64,000 nucleotides of DNA from an uncultured Alphaproteobacteria bacterium (lineage in GTDB: Bacteria > Pseudomonadota > Alphaproteobacteria > HIMB59 > GCA-002718135): positions 1-64,000 of the forward strand of contig CACNUI010000001.1 of NCBI GenBank assembly GCA_902623545.1, written 5' to 3'. Below, piece by piece: positions 29,320 through 39,198 of this stretch. Within the stretch, counting starts at the first letter, position 1. Each line of letters starts with the position of its first letter. The notes under the pieces are model-generated. The model was given only the letters and a program-made list of their open reading frames with translations, did no database searches and was not told where the DNA came from. The translations under genes were made by a program, and so were the position numbers.

Positions 29320-31958
29320 AAATATAAAGAAATATCTTCATGTACAGATTTACACGAAGCTAAATAAATAGCTTGCTCTTTATTAAGTTTATCTTGTTTT
29401 CTTAACCCAAAAGTCTCAGTACCAGTTTCAGATAATTTAATTAAATCACTTAAGATAATTCTACTACCAATCATTCTCCAATTTTTTTCAAAATTGTATA
29501 TTTTTTTTGCTTCATTAATTAAAGCTAATGCTTCTTTTTTCTTATTGTAATTTTTTTTCAACAATTTTCTTGCTTTTTTGATTGGTTTTGTAATGTCTGA
29601 AGTATCAGTGAAAGAATTAAATAATCTCTCAAAATTTTTTATTATTTCTTCAATTCCATCCCTCTCTTCATTAACATTATTTAATAACTCATTAAAATTA
29701 ATTTCTAATTTTGAAAATTCTTCAGCATTTTGAAAAATTTTGATAAATTTTTGTAAATCATTAAATGAGTTGTCTACTGATTTATTATAACTAAGTTTCT
29801 TTTTCTTAAATTCATTTAATATTCCTTTGAAATTATCATTTTCCTCTTTCCAATTTGATGGAATTGTCATTTTTATACTTTCAATATCATTTTCTAGTTC
29901 TAAAATTTCCTCTTCAAACTTCTGAATTTCATTAAGATCAGTTTCAAGTCTAATTTCTTTTTTAATCTTTTCTATCTTAGACAATTTCTTATAAATATTT
30001 TTCTCAATATTCCTTACTTTTGTATGAAGTGGTTTATAATTAATTGAGTAATCATTAAAATTTTTACGTGATAATTTTACTTCTTCAATTAAATTCTTTG
30101 AATAATTGATGTTATTAATCATATTGGTAAATTTTTTATTTTGTTTCTCTGGTAAAAAATCAATATTAGTAGTCATTAGATCATTTGTAATTAATATTGA
30201 TGTAGAAAAATTCTTTTCATATTTATTATAAGAATAATCTATTAAACATTCTTGAAGTTTAGGATTGATTGGAGGAGGAGAAACTTCTGATGAATAATAA
30301 GACCTAAGAGGTAAATAATTTACTAATTGTGGAAAATATCCAACTACACCTAAACCTACTAGTTGAAGTAATATAAAAACGCTTGCACCTTTCCAAATTT
30401 CAGTCGTTTTTATTGATTTTGGTGCTACCCCTCTTAGATAGAATAGTGAAAATCCAAATGGTGGAGTTAAAAATGAAGTTTGCATATTTACACCAATCAT
30501 TACACCCAGCCAAACCGCAGTAACATTTGCTGATGTTTCAGCTAATAGTATCGGAGCAACTATAGGAACAACAACAATAGCAATTTCTATGAAATCTAAA
30601 AAAAAACCTAGTACAAATATAACTGCCATTACGACTATAAATTGTGTCCAAAAACCTCCAGGAAGACTAGTAAGAAAATCCTTAACTATTTCTTCACCTC
30701 CAAAACCTCTAAACGCTGCTGTTAACATTGCAGCACCAATCAGAATTATAAAAACCATTGAAGTAGTTAAACTTGTTTCAATCATTACGTTTTTTAAAAC
30801 ATTATTTATTTTAAATGTTCTCCAAAAACTCCAAACAATACCAACAAGTAAAAATATAACTGCAAATATTGCAATTACTAAAGCTACCACTTCTGATGTT
30901 GATGAAATATTTTTAACATTAAGTTGAAAATTAATTACAATACAGGTTATTACTATTAATGAAATTATAGTTATTAAAGCTGGTGTATATTTGTTTTTTT
31001 TATCATACAATCTATAACCACCCATCACACCTGCACCCACAGCACCTATGGCACCTGCTTGATTTACTGTTGCTATACCAAGTAATATTGAACCTAAAAC
31101 TACAAAAATTAATGCTAATGGTGGGACAAGCGATAGAAAAACTCTCCTAAAGAAATCTCTGTCATAATTTCCTTCATATTCTACTGGAGGTACTGCTTCT
31201 TTTTTAAATATTCCAATCAGTAAAACATATAACATGTATAGACCAACAAGAACTAACCCAGGTAAGAAAGCTCCTAAAAACATATTCCCAGCACTGACTG
31301 AATCTACACTAAATTGACTTGGTATATTTGTAGAACCAGTTACGTTTTTATAATTTTCAATTCTCATATTATCTGCTGCATCTGAAGCAGATGCCAATTG
31401 GTCTGACAAAATAATAAGGACAATTGAAGGTGGGATTATTTGACCAAGTGTGCCAGAAGAACAAACAATTCCTGACGCAAGTGATTTATTATAATTATTT
31501 TTCATCATTGCTGGTAAAGAAATTAAACCCATCGCAACTACTGTAGCCCCTACAATGCCTGTCGTAGCAGCTAGTAATGCACCAACAAATATTACAGAAA
31601 TTCCTAATCCCCCCGGAATAGGTCCAAATAATTGTCCCATACTTATCAATAGGTCTTCTGCAATTTTTGATTTTTCAAGCATTATTCCCATAAAAATAAA
31701 AAGAGGTATTGCTATCAATGTATCTCTTTCTACTTCCCAGTATACTCCTCGAAAATTTGTTATTCCTGCATTTAGCCATTGAAAAGGACCATCAGATATA
31801 AAATATTCATTTGGGTTACCTTCAATTAAATATCCTGCTAAAGCAGCTAAAAATATTGATATTATAGCTGAACCAGGAAGAGCGAATGCTAATGGATATC
31901 CAGAAGCAAGTGCAAATGCCATTAAAAATATTAACAAAAAAAGAAAAAATAATTCCAT
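29316..31958 (-). CDS. dctM: TRAP transporter large permease (DctM) with long C-terminal coiled-coil-like extension
   Basis: Multi-TM N-terminal ~545 aa with 'IPLFIFMGIMLEKSKIAEDLL', 'GTLGQIIPPSIVLIILSD', 'TSFLTPPFGFSLFYLRG'; charged Lys/Glu-rich C-terminal ~330 aa. Confidence 0.9.
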   Translation of the reverse strand: MELFFLFLLIFLMAFALASGYPLAFALPGSAIISIFLAALAGYLIEGNPNEYFISDGPFQWLNAGITNFRGVYWEVERDTLIAIPLFIFMGIMLEKSKIAEDLLISMGQLFGPIPGGLGISVIFVGALLAATTGIVGATVVAMGLISLPAMMKNNYNKSLASGIVCSSGTLGQIIPPSIVLIILSDQLASASDAADNMRIENYKNVTGSTNIPSQFSVDSVSAGNMFLGAFLPGLVLVGLYMLYVLLIGIFKKEAVPPVEYEGNYDRDFFRRVFLSLVPPLALIFVVLGSILLGIATVNQAGAIGAVGAGVMGGYRLYDKKNKYTPALITIISLIVITCIVINFQLNVKNISSTSEVVALVIAIFAVIFLLVGIVWSFWRTFKINNVLKNVMIETSLTTSMVFIILIGAAMLTAAFRGFGGEEIVKDFLTSLPGGFWTQFIVVMAVIFVLGFFLDFIEIAIVVVPIVAPILLAETSANVTAVWLGVMIGVNMQTSFLTPPFGFSLFYLRGVAPKSIKTTEIWKGASVFILLQLVGLGVVGYFPQLVNYLPLRSYYSSEVSPPPINPKLQECLIDYSYNKYEKNFSTSILITNDLMTTNIDFLPEKQNKKFTNMINNINYSKNLIEEVKLSRKNFNDYSINYKPLHTKVRNIEKNIYKKLSKIEKIKKEIRLETDLNEIQKFEEEILELENDIESIKMTIPSNWKEENDNFKGILNEFKKKKLSYNKSVDNSFNDLQKFIKIFQNAEEFSKLEINFNELLNNVNEERDGIEEIIKNFERLFNSFTDTSDITKPIKKARKLLKKNYNKKKEALALINEAKKIYNFEKNWRMIGSRIILSDLIKLSETGTETFGLRKQDKLNKEQAIYLASCKSVHEDISLYF

Positions 31959-31960
31959 TA

Positions 31961-32911
31961 TTAATTCTTTCTAATTACTTCTAAACTTCTTAATGAATAT
32001 ATTATAAATTGTATCAGCATTGTAAGAGCAAATATAATTAAAAAACCCGCCATCAAATATTTGATATTCATTCCTTGAGTACTTTGAGATGTTTCAAAAT
32101 TCATTATTGGTTGGTTTAAAACACATTGTTTACAGTACATCCCAAGAAAGAACACAGTTAAACAAAGTGGAATACCTAATAATAAACTTCCAAAAAGATT
32201 TACTCTTGCTTTGTTTTTTTCACTAAAATTAGTATACAAAACATCAACTCTAACATGGCCATCTTTAATTAAAGTATAATAACTTCCAAATAAAAATAAG
32301 CTTCCATACCAAAACCTTACAAGATCACTCATTAAAGTTTGTTCATATGAAAAAACAAATCTTAAAATGACAATTTGAAATTCTGCTATTACAACAAGAA
32401 ATGCTAACCAGTAGAAATTTAGAGCTCTGAAGTAAAATGCAAATATTAATGAAACAAATAATAGAGGAAAATGAACATATGGAGCTCGAAAAGAATTGTT
32501 TGAAAATTTTATGTTCCAATTTTTTCCAATCATTTGCTCGAGGAATCCTTCAATTATTAGAAAAGAAATTATAGCGTCAATTATTCCTATTATTAATACT
32601 GACCAAAAACCAAATCTAATTATATAATCATTCACTCTTTCAAGCCTATTAGCAAGAGTCAGATTATCCAATTTTTTGTTATAATTAATAAATATTAATG
32701 GAACAATAATTGCTAATACATAAAGAAAAAATTGAATCGATGAATATATATTTGCTGAATTATATATCGTAAATGCGCCAGGCCAATCACCTGCGAAAGT
32801 TAAGTAGTTATTAATTAAAAACGCAAATACTATTGAGATTAAACAAATTGAAAAAAATTTAGAAATATTTGAGATATTCATAAAAAAAAGTGGGGAGTAA
32901 ACTCCCCACAT
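31961..32911 (-). CDS. dctQ: TRAP transporter small permease (DctQ)
   Basis: 'YGSLFLFGSYYTLIKDGHVRVDVLYTNFSEKNKARVNLFGSLLLGIPL'; between dctP and dctM. Likely start ATG at 32881; the upstream ATG falls in a hairpin. Confidence 0.9.
   Translation of the reverse strand: MWGVYSPLFFMNISNISKFFSICLISIVFAFLINNYLTFAGDWPGAFTIYNSANIYSSIQFFLYVLAIIVPLIFINYNKKLDNLTLANRLERVNDYIIRFGFWSVLIIGIIDAIISFLIIEGFLEQMIGKNWNIKFSNNSFRAPYVHFPLLFVSLIFAFYFRALNFYWLAFLVVIAEFQIVILRFVFSYEQTLMSDLVRFWYGSLFLFGSYYTLIKDGHVRVDVLYTNFSEKNKARVNLFGSLLLGIPLCLTVFFLGMYCKQCVLNQPIMNFETSQSTQGMNIKYLMAGFLIIFALTMLIQFIIYSLRSLEVIRKN
32889..32910 (-). terminator. Perfect hairpin plus U-tract between dctP and dctQ (terminator/attenuator-like)
   Basis: Minus strand reads GTGGGGAGT-TT-ACTCCCCAC followed by TTTTTTTT; 9-bp perfect GC-rich stem in AT-rich DNA. 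Confidence 0.75.
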
Positions 32912-32922
32912 GATTTGAAATT

Positions 32923-34029
32923 TTAACCTTCAAGTACTCTATTTCTTTGAGTAAAGAAAGCTGAGTCAGCTTTTTTCAACCAACCACTTATTTCATTTCT
33001 TGATTTTTTAAAGCTTGCAAGAATTCTTCCAGTTAATTCATTACCTTCAGCAAGTTCTTCATACAGTTGTTCTGCTGCCTCACCCATTGCGTCGATAACA
33101 TCTTCATTAAATTCTCTTAGCTCTACACCATGATCATTCACAAGTCTCTGCAACGCAGCTCCATTATTTGCATTATATTCAGTCAACATTCTTTCATTTT
33201 GAACTGTTGAAGCATGCTCAATAATCATTTGATCTGTTTTGCTTAAACTTGTTAACCAAGATTTATTACAACCTAGTGTTATTAATGTTCCTGGTTCATG
33301 ACATCCAGGCCAGTAATAATACTTTGCAGCTTCATAGAATCTTGATCTTTCATCATTCCATGGTCCTACCCATTCTGTTGCATCAATTGTTCCATTGATC
33401 AAGTTTTCATATATTTGTCCACCTGGTACACCTACAACAGATAAACCAAGTTTAGACATCATCATTCCACCTAATCCAGGAATTCTCATTTTAAGACCTT
33501 TGAAATCGTCCGGAGAATTAATTTCTTTATTAAACCATCCACCCATTTGTACACCTGAGTTTCCAGCCATAAAGTTTTTCAAACCAAATTCATCACCAAG
33601 TTCATCCCAAAGTTCTTGTCCACCACCATGTCGTATCCATCCATTGATTTCAGTTGCTATCATTCCAAAAGGAACTGCAGCAAAGAAACCCCAGCCTGGG
33701 TGTTGTCCAATCCAATAGTAGTCTGCACTATTATACATTTGGGCATTTCCAGATGTAACTTCTGTGAATACATCTAATGGTCCTACTCTTTCACCACCAG
33801 CAAAGTGATTTACAACAATACGACCATCACTTAAGTCTGATATTCTTTGAGAAACAGCTTCTGCGCCTGTACCTAATCCAGGATAGCCTCTACCCCAAGT
33901 AGCGACGCAGTTGACTTCTATTCTATCAGCTGCAATAGCTGGAGCTGGGAAAGATGAAACGGCTGTTGCAGCTGCTGCACCAATTCCTGCTTTTTTTAGG
34001 AAGTCACGTCTTTTAAAGTTTTTTTTCAT
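32923..34029 (-). CDS. dctP: TRAP transporter substrate-binding protein (DctP/TakP-like)
   Basis: Twin-arginine-like leader 'FKRRDFLKKAGIGAAAATAVSSFPAPAIA'; 'GTIDATEWVGPWNDERSRFYEAAKYYYWPGCHEPG' resembles the 2-keto-acid-binding TakP subgroup. Confidence 0.92.
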   Translation of the reverse strand: MKKNFKRRDFLKKAGIGAAAATAVSSFPAPAIAADRIEVNCVATWGRGYPGLGTGAEAVSQRISDLSDGRIVVNHFAGGERVGPLDVFTEVTSGNAQMYNSADYYWIGQHPGWGFFAAVPFGMIATEINGWIRHGGGQELWDELGDEFGLKNFMAGNSGVQMGGWFNKEINSPDDFKGLKMRIPGLGGMMMSKLGLSVVGVPGGQIYENLINGTIDATEWVGPWNDERSRFYEAAKYYYWPGCHEPGTLITLGCNKSWLTSLSKTDQMIIEHASTVQNERMLTEYNANNGAALQRLVNDHGVELREFNEDVIDAMGEAAEQLYEELAEGNELTGRILASFKKSRNEISGWLKKADSAFFTQRNRVLEG

Positions 34030-34133
34030 ATGTCCTCCCGAGATAATATGAATTAATTAATTAATTTACTAATAGAACTATACAAAAATATAATATCTAT
34101 CAATTTCAAATCATATAAATAATAAGAAAATTA

Positions 34134-35309
34134 TTAAAAACTAGAAATTCCTGTCTGATTTTTCCCTAAAATTAGTGAATGAATATCTTCAGCACCTTCG
34201 TACGTTTTAACTGTTTCTAAATTAACTAGATGTCTCATTACATGATACTCCTCAAGCAATCCGTTAGCTCCAAGCATATCTCTAGAATCTCTACAAATAT
34301 CAAGTGCCTTTTGGCAATTATTCTTTTTTAAAATACTTATTGCATTAATAATTTCTTTACCATCATCTAAAGCTTTAGCAGTCAATAAACATGATGCTAG
34401 ACCAAGATTAATCTCAATTTGCATCTCAGATAATTTTTTTTGAATTAATTGATTAGATGCAAGTGGTTTTTTAAACATTATTCTATTTTCTACATACTCT
34501 TTTGCAATCATCCAACATTCAGTCGCTGCACCCAATACACCCCAACTAATTCCAAATCTTGCTTTATTTAAACAGCTGAATACTGATTTCCAACCATTTG
34601 TATTCTCTAGAAGTGAGTCTTTAGGCACAAGAACATTATCTAAAATAATTTGTCCAGTCGGGCTAATTTTTAGACTTGTTTTATTTTCTATTTGAGATGT
34701 TTTTAATCCTTTAAAATTTTTTTCTAATATAAAACCTTTAATACTTTTGTAATCTTTTTTTTCCTCTAAAGCCCAAATTATAAATACATCTGCAATAGGT
34801 GCATTCGTAATCCAATTCTTCGATCCACTTATAATATAACCATCATTAACTTCTTTGAAAGTAGTTTTCATAGATGAGGGGTCAGAACCTGCCTCACTTT
34901 CAGTTAATCCAAAACATCCAATTTTTCTTCCACTAATTAGTTCAGGCAAATATTTGTTTTTTTGATTTTCAGTTCCAAATTCATTTATTGGATGAATTAC
35001 TAATGAAGATTGAACAGATATTGAAGATCTGTAACTGCTATCAATTTTTTCAAATTCATAAGCTACTAGTCCGTATGCCAGATTTGAAGTAGAGGAACCA
35101 CCGTGGGTTTTTAATGTTTGTCCTAAGACACCAAGATCACCAAATTTTGGATAAAGATCAATATTAAATTGATTTTTTCTATTCATTTCTATGACGTTAG
35201 GTTTTAATTCTTTTTCACAGAACTCCCTTACATTTTCTTGTATTCTTAGTTCATCTTCAGATAGATGAGATTGAATATAGAATGGGTCAAACCAATTATT
35301 TTGTTTCAT
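34134..35309 (-). CDS. Acyl-CoA dehydrogenase, glutaryl-CoA dehydrogenase-like
   Basis: 'CFGLTESEAGSDPSSMKTTF', 'YRSSISVQSSLVIHPINEFGTENQKNKYLPEL', 'KTYEGAEDIHSLILGK'. Confidence 0.88.
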   Translation of the reverse strand: MKQNNWFDPFYIQSHLSEDELRIQENVREFCEKELKPNVIEMNRKNQFNIDLYPKFGDLGVLGQTLKTHGGSSTSNLAYGLVAYEFEKIDSSYRSSISVQSSLVIHPINEFGTENQKNKYLPELISGRKIGCFGLTESEAGSDPSSMKTTFKEVNDGYIISGSKNWITNAPIADVFIIWALEEKKDYKSIKGFILEKNFKGLKTSQIENKTSLKISPTGQIILDNVLVPKDSLLENTNGWKSVFSCLNKARFGISWGVLGAATECWMIAKEYVENRIMFKKPLASNQLIQKKLSEMQIEINLGLASCLLTAKALDDGKEIINAISILKKNNCQKALDICRDSRDMLGANGLLEEYHVMRHLVNLETVKTYEGAEDIHSLILGKNQTGISSF

Positions 35310-35360
35310 ACAATATTAGGCATTATCATTTTTTTAATGTAAATAATCATAAAATTAAAT

Positions 35361-35780
35361 ATGAAAAATAAAACAGTATATATTGCCTCAGATCACGCAG
35401 GATTTAAGCTTAAGTCATGGTTACTAAAAATTTTCCCTAAGATAGCCGATTTAGGAACAAAGTCTGATGAAAGTGTTGACTATCCTGATTTTGCACACAA
35501 ATTAACTAAAGAAGTTCTTAAGAATAAGAAAAACATGGGTATTTTAATCTGTGGAACGGGGGTTGGAATGAGTATTGTGGCCAATAGAAAAAAAGGTATC
35601 AGGGCAGGTTTAGCAAACAATTCTAAAATAGCAAGATTGATAAGAAAGCACAATGATGCTAATGTACTCGTTTTACCAGGCAGGTTCATAAATACAAATG
35701 AAGCTAAAAAAAGCGTTCAGGCCTTTCTCTATACAAAGTTTGAGTCTGGGCGACATAAGAAAAGGATTAATAAAATATGA
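35361..35780 (+). CDS. rpiB: Ribose 5-phosphate isomerase B
   Basis: 'YIASDHAGFKLKSWL', 'DYPDFAHKLT', 'GILICGTGVGMSIVANRKKGIRAGL'. Confidence 0.96.
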   Translation: MKNKTVYIASDHAGFKLKSWLLKIFPKIADLGTKSDESVDYPDFAHKLTKEVLKNKKNMGILICGTGVGMSIVANRKKGIRAGLANNSKIARLIRKHNDANVLVLPGRFINTNEAKKSVQAFLYTKFESGRHKKRINKI

Positions 35781-37066
35781 TATCAGATTTGTTTAAAAAA
35801 GGAATAAAGGAAGCAGACCCAGAAGTTTATGGTACATTAAGTAGGGAATTAGAGAGACAACAAAACCAAATAGAATTAATTGCATCAGAAAATATTGCCT
35901 CAAGATCTATTTTAAATGCTCAAGGTTCAGTAATGACAAATAAATATGCTGAAGGATATCCTGGTAAAAGATATTATGGGGGTTGTGAGTTTGTTGATCA
36001 AGCTGAAGAGATTGCATTAGAAAGAGTAAAGAAACTTTTTAATTGTCAATATGCAAATCTGCAACCACATAGTGGTGCCCAAGCAAATCAAGCAGTATTT
36101 CTAGCACTACTTCAGCCACATGATACAATATTAGGAATGTCACTTGCTTCTGGCGGACATTTAACTCATGGTGCTAAACCTAATCTATCAGGTAAATGGT
36201 TTAATGCAGTGCAGTATGGTGTAAAAAAAGATGGTAACGACAAAGATTTAATTGATTATGATGAAGTCGAGGCTTTAGCTCTTGAACATAAACCAAAAAT
36301 GTTAATAGCTGGTGCATCTGCTTATCCAAGAGTGATAGATTGGAAGAGGTTTAGAGATATTGCTGATAAAGTTGGGGCTTATTTTTTAGTAGATATGGCT
36401 CATTACTCAGGCCTGGTTGCTGGAAAACAATATCCAAATCCAATAGAGCACGCTCATGTAGTTACATCCACTACTCATAAGACTTTAAGAGGTGCAAGAA
36501 GTGCAATGATACTAACAAATCATGAAGATTTATACAAAAAAATAAACTCGGCAGTATTTCCTGGATTACAAGGTGGCCCATTAATGCATATAATTGCAGC
36601 CAGAGCTGTATGCTTCGGTGAAGCTCTAAAGCCTGAATTCGAAGATTACATAAAGAATGTCATAGCTAGTGCAAAAGTAATGTCTCAAACTCTTGTAGAA
36701 AGAGGATTTAGGATTGTAACTGGTGGGACTGACTCTCATATAGTGTGGTTGGATTTAACACCAAAAGGATTAACTGGAGATAAGGCTGAAAAAATTTTAG
36801 AGGAAGTAGGACTTGCATGTAATAAAAATGCTATCCCTTATGATCCAAATCCACCAAAAGTGACAAGTGGACTTAGATTTGGTACTGCTGCAGCAACCAC
36901 AAGAGGTTTTAATCAGGATGACTTCAAGAAGGTTGCAAATATGATTTCTAATATACTCGATAGCCTACTACTAACAGAGAATGAAAGAGAAGAAGTTTTT
37001 AAAAAGACTAGGAAGGACGTAATTGAACTTTGCAGTAAATATCCAATTTATGATGAGGCATTCTAA
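35777..37066 (+). CDS. glyA: Serine hydroxymethyltransferase
   Basis: 'IELIASENIAS', 'NKYAEGYPGKRYYGGCEFVD', 'TSTTHKTLRGARSAMIL'. Confidence 0.99.
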   Translation: MISDLFKKGIKEADPEVYGTLSRELERQQNQIELIASENIASRSILNAQGSVMTNKYAEGYPGKRYYGGCEFVDQAEEIALERVKKLFNCQYANLQPHSGAQANQAVFLALLQPHDTILGMSLASGGHLTHGAKPNLSGKWFNAVQYGVKKDGNDKDLIDYDEVEALALEHKPKMLIAGASAYPRVIDWKRFRDIADKVGAYFLVDMAHYSGLVAGKQYPNPIEHAHVVTSTTHKTLRGARSAMILTNHEDLYKKINSAVFPGLQGGPLMHIIAARAVCFGEALKPEFEDYIKNVIASAKVMSQTLVERGFRIVTGGTDSHIVWLDLTPKGLTGDKAEKILEEVGLACNKNAIPYDPNPPKVTSGLRFGTAAATTRGFNQDDFKKVANMISNILDSLLLTENEREEVFKKTRKDVIELCSKYPIYDEAF

Positions 37067-37519
37067 ATGAGATGCCCCTTCTGTAGTAATGAAGATACCC
37101 AAGTAAAAGACTCAAGACCTACAGAAGATAACACTTCAATTAGAAGAAGAAGAATATGTGATCAATGTGGTTCTAGATTTACTACTTTTGAGAGAATTCA
37201 ACTTAGAGACCTGGTAGTTGTTAAAAGTACAGGTCAAAAGGAAAATTTCGACAGAGATAAAATGTTTAGAGCTTTGTCCCTTGCTCTTAGAAAAAGGAGC
37301 ATTGATAATGAAAAAATAGAGAAAATTGTAAATGCTATTGTAAGAAAACTTGAAAATTCAGGTGAGACAGAAATAAAATCCAGTATTATTGGTCAATACA
37401 TTATGGAAGCTTTAAAGCATTTAGATCAGGTTGCTTATGTTCGTTTTGCATCAGTATATAAAAATTTTAGAGAAGCAAAAGACTTTGAGGATTTTTTAGG
37501 TAATTTAGAAGATAAATAA
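37067..37519 (+). CDS. nrdR: Transcriptional repressor NrdR
   Basis: '[43 protein letters not shown]'. Confidence 0.99.
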   Translation: MRCPFCSNEDTQVKDSRPTEDNTSIRRRRICDQCGSRFTTFERIQLRDLVVVKSTGQKENFDRDKMFRALSLALRKRSIDNEKIEKIVNAIVRKLENSGETEIKSSIIGQYIMEALKHLDQVAYVRFASVYKNFREAKDFEDFLGNLEDK

Positions 37520-37525
37520 ACCTTT

Positions 37526-38608
37526 GTGTCACAAATAAATTTAAAAATGATTAATTTAGCTCATAATATTGCTAAAAAAAAATATGGTCAAACATTCCCT
37601 AATCCTACTGTGGGCTGTGTAATTGCCAAAAATTCAAAAATAATTTCTAAAGCTGTAACAAATAAATCTGGAAGGCCTCATGCTGAAGAAATAGCTCTAG
37701 CTAAAGCTGGTTATAAAGCTAAAGGAGCTTCCATGTATGTCACTTTAGAGCCTTGTTTTCATAGTTCAAAAAATGGATCATGCACAGATCAAATATTAAG
37801 GTCTGGAATTAAAGAAATATTTATATCTGCAGCTGACCCAGATGTTAGAACAAATTATAAAAGTATTAAAAAGTTAAAAAAAAACAATGTAATTGTAAAT
37901 GTTGGCTTAGAAAAAAATAAAACATACAATTTAAATAAATTTTTTTTTAAAAGTACTTTCAAGAAAAAACCATTTACAAAAGTTAAAATTGCAATCTCAG
38001 CAGATGAAAAAATTGCATGGAGTGATTATAAAAGTAAATGGATATCTAATAAAATGAGTAGAGAATATGCTCATAAGCTGAGATCAATGAGTCAAGCTAT
38101 TTTAACAACTTCTAAAACTGTAATAAAAGATGATCCGAGATTAACTGTAAGATTAAAAAAAACTTTAGAGCATCACATTCCAATTATAATAATTGATAAT
38201 AATCTCAAAATTCCAATGAAATCTAAAATCTTAAAAGATATTTCTAAAAAAAGAATAATTATCTTTACTTCAAAAAAAAATAAAAAATCTGAAAATTTAA
38301 TTAAATTAGGATGTGAAATTATTTTTTGTAAATTAAATAAAAATAAAAAACTTAATTTAAAAAGTATTTTTAACAAGATATACTCATTGAAAATATCTGA
38401 TATGTTAGTTGAGGCAGGAGGTATTTTATTTACAGAATTATTAAATAATAATTTAGTAGACGAAATTCATTTATTTAAATCTAAAATTATTATAGGTAAA
38501 CATGGCAAACCAGCAGTTGTTGGCAAAAAACTTAATCAACTAAATGTTACTTTAAATGAAAGAAAAAATTTTAAAAATGATATATATACAAACTATCAGG
38601 TAAATTGA
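37526..38608 (+). CDS. ribD: Riboflavin biosynthesis deaminase/reductase RibD
   Basis: 'FPNPTVGCVIAKN', 'GRPHAEEIALAKAG', 'MYVTLEPCFHSSKNGSCTD'; GTG start. Confidence 0.97.
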   Translation: MSQINLKMINLAHNIAKKKYGQTFPNPTVGCVIAKNSKIISKAVTNKSGRPHAEEIALAKAGYKAKGASMYVTLEPCFHSSKNGSCTDQILRSGIKEIFISAADPDVRTNYKSIKKLKKNNVIVNVGLEKNKTYNLNKFFFKSTFKKKPFTKVKIAISADEKIAWSDYKSKWISNKMSREYAHKLRSMSQAILTTSKTVIKDDPRLTVRLKKTLEHHIPIIIIDNNLKIPMKSKILKDISKKRIIIFTSKKNKKSENLIKLGCEIIFCKLNKNKKLNLKSIFNKIYSLKISDMLVEAGGILFTELLNNNLVDEIHLFKSKIIIGKHGKPAVVGKKLNQLNVTLNERKNFKNDIYTNYQVN

Positions 38609-39198
38609 TGTTTACAGGTATTATTCAAGATTTAGGCACAATTAACACAATGCAAGAGGGTCTTTATAAAATATCTACAAATCTTGATTTGAGTAAATGC
38701 AAGGAAGGATCTTCAATTTCTTGTAATGGAGTCTGCCTTACAGCAAAAAATATAACTCAAAAAGACAATAAATCATTTAGCTTTGAGGTGAACATTGGAG
38801 AAGAATCCTTGAAAAGAACAAATCTAGCTAATTCTATTTTCAAAAATGAAAAAATTAATTTGGAAAAATCTCTTCAGATAGGGGATGAAATCAGTGGTCA
38901 CTTTGTATATGGTCATGTTGACACTACTACTACTGTAAGTGAAATTTTAGAACTTGAAAATAGTTGGGAATATCATTTTGAAAAAAATTTTAATAAAAAC
39001 AACAAATTTATTGTAGAAAAAGGATCAATTTCAATAAATGGTATTTCTTTAACAGTGGCAAAAGTAGAAAGTAATACTTTTATGATTTCTGTAATAGATC
39101 ATACATTTAATCAAACTAATTTAAAGTTTTTAAATAAAAGTGATCAAGTAAATATTGAATTTGATTATCTTGCACGTTTCATTCTTAATAATGAATAA
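38605..39198 (+). CDS. ribE: Riboflavin synthase alpha chain
   Basis: 'MFTGIIQDLGTI', 'SCNGVCLTA', 'GHFVYGHVDTT', 'SISINGISLTVAKV'. Confidence 0.98.
   Translation: MMFTGIIQDLGTINTMQEGLYKISTNLDLSKCKEGSSISCNGVCLTAKNITQKDNKSFSFEVNIGEESLKRTNLANSIFKNEKINLEKSLQIGDEISGHFVYGHVDTTTTVSEILELENSWEYHFEKNFNKNNKFIVEKGSISINGISLTVAKVESNTFMISVIDHTFNQTNLKFLNKSDQVNIEFDYLARFILNNE

Noticed and set aside
30589-30927. Plus-strand ORFs opposite dctM (30589-30927, 31555-31782) and dctP (33395-33718)
   Set aside because: Shadow ORFs opposite conserved TRAP genes; Pro/Thr/Ile-rich composition is expected from antisense of hydrophobic or Gly-rich coding sequence.
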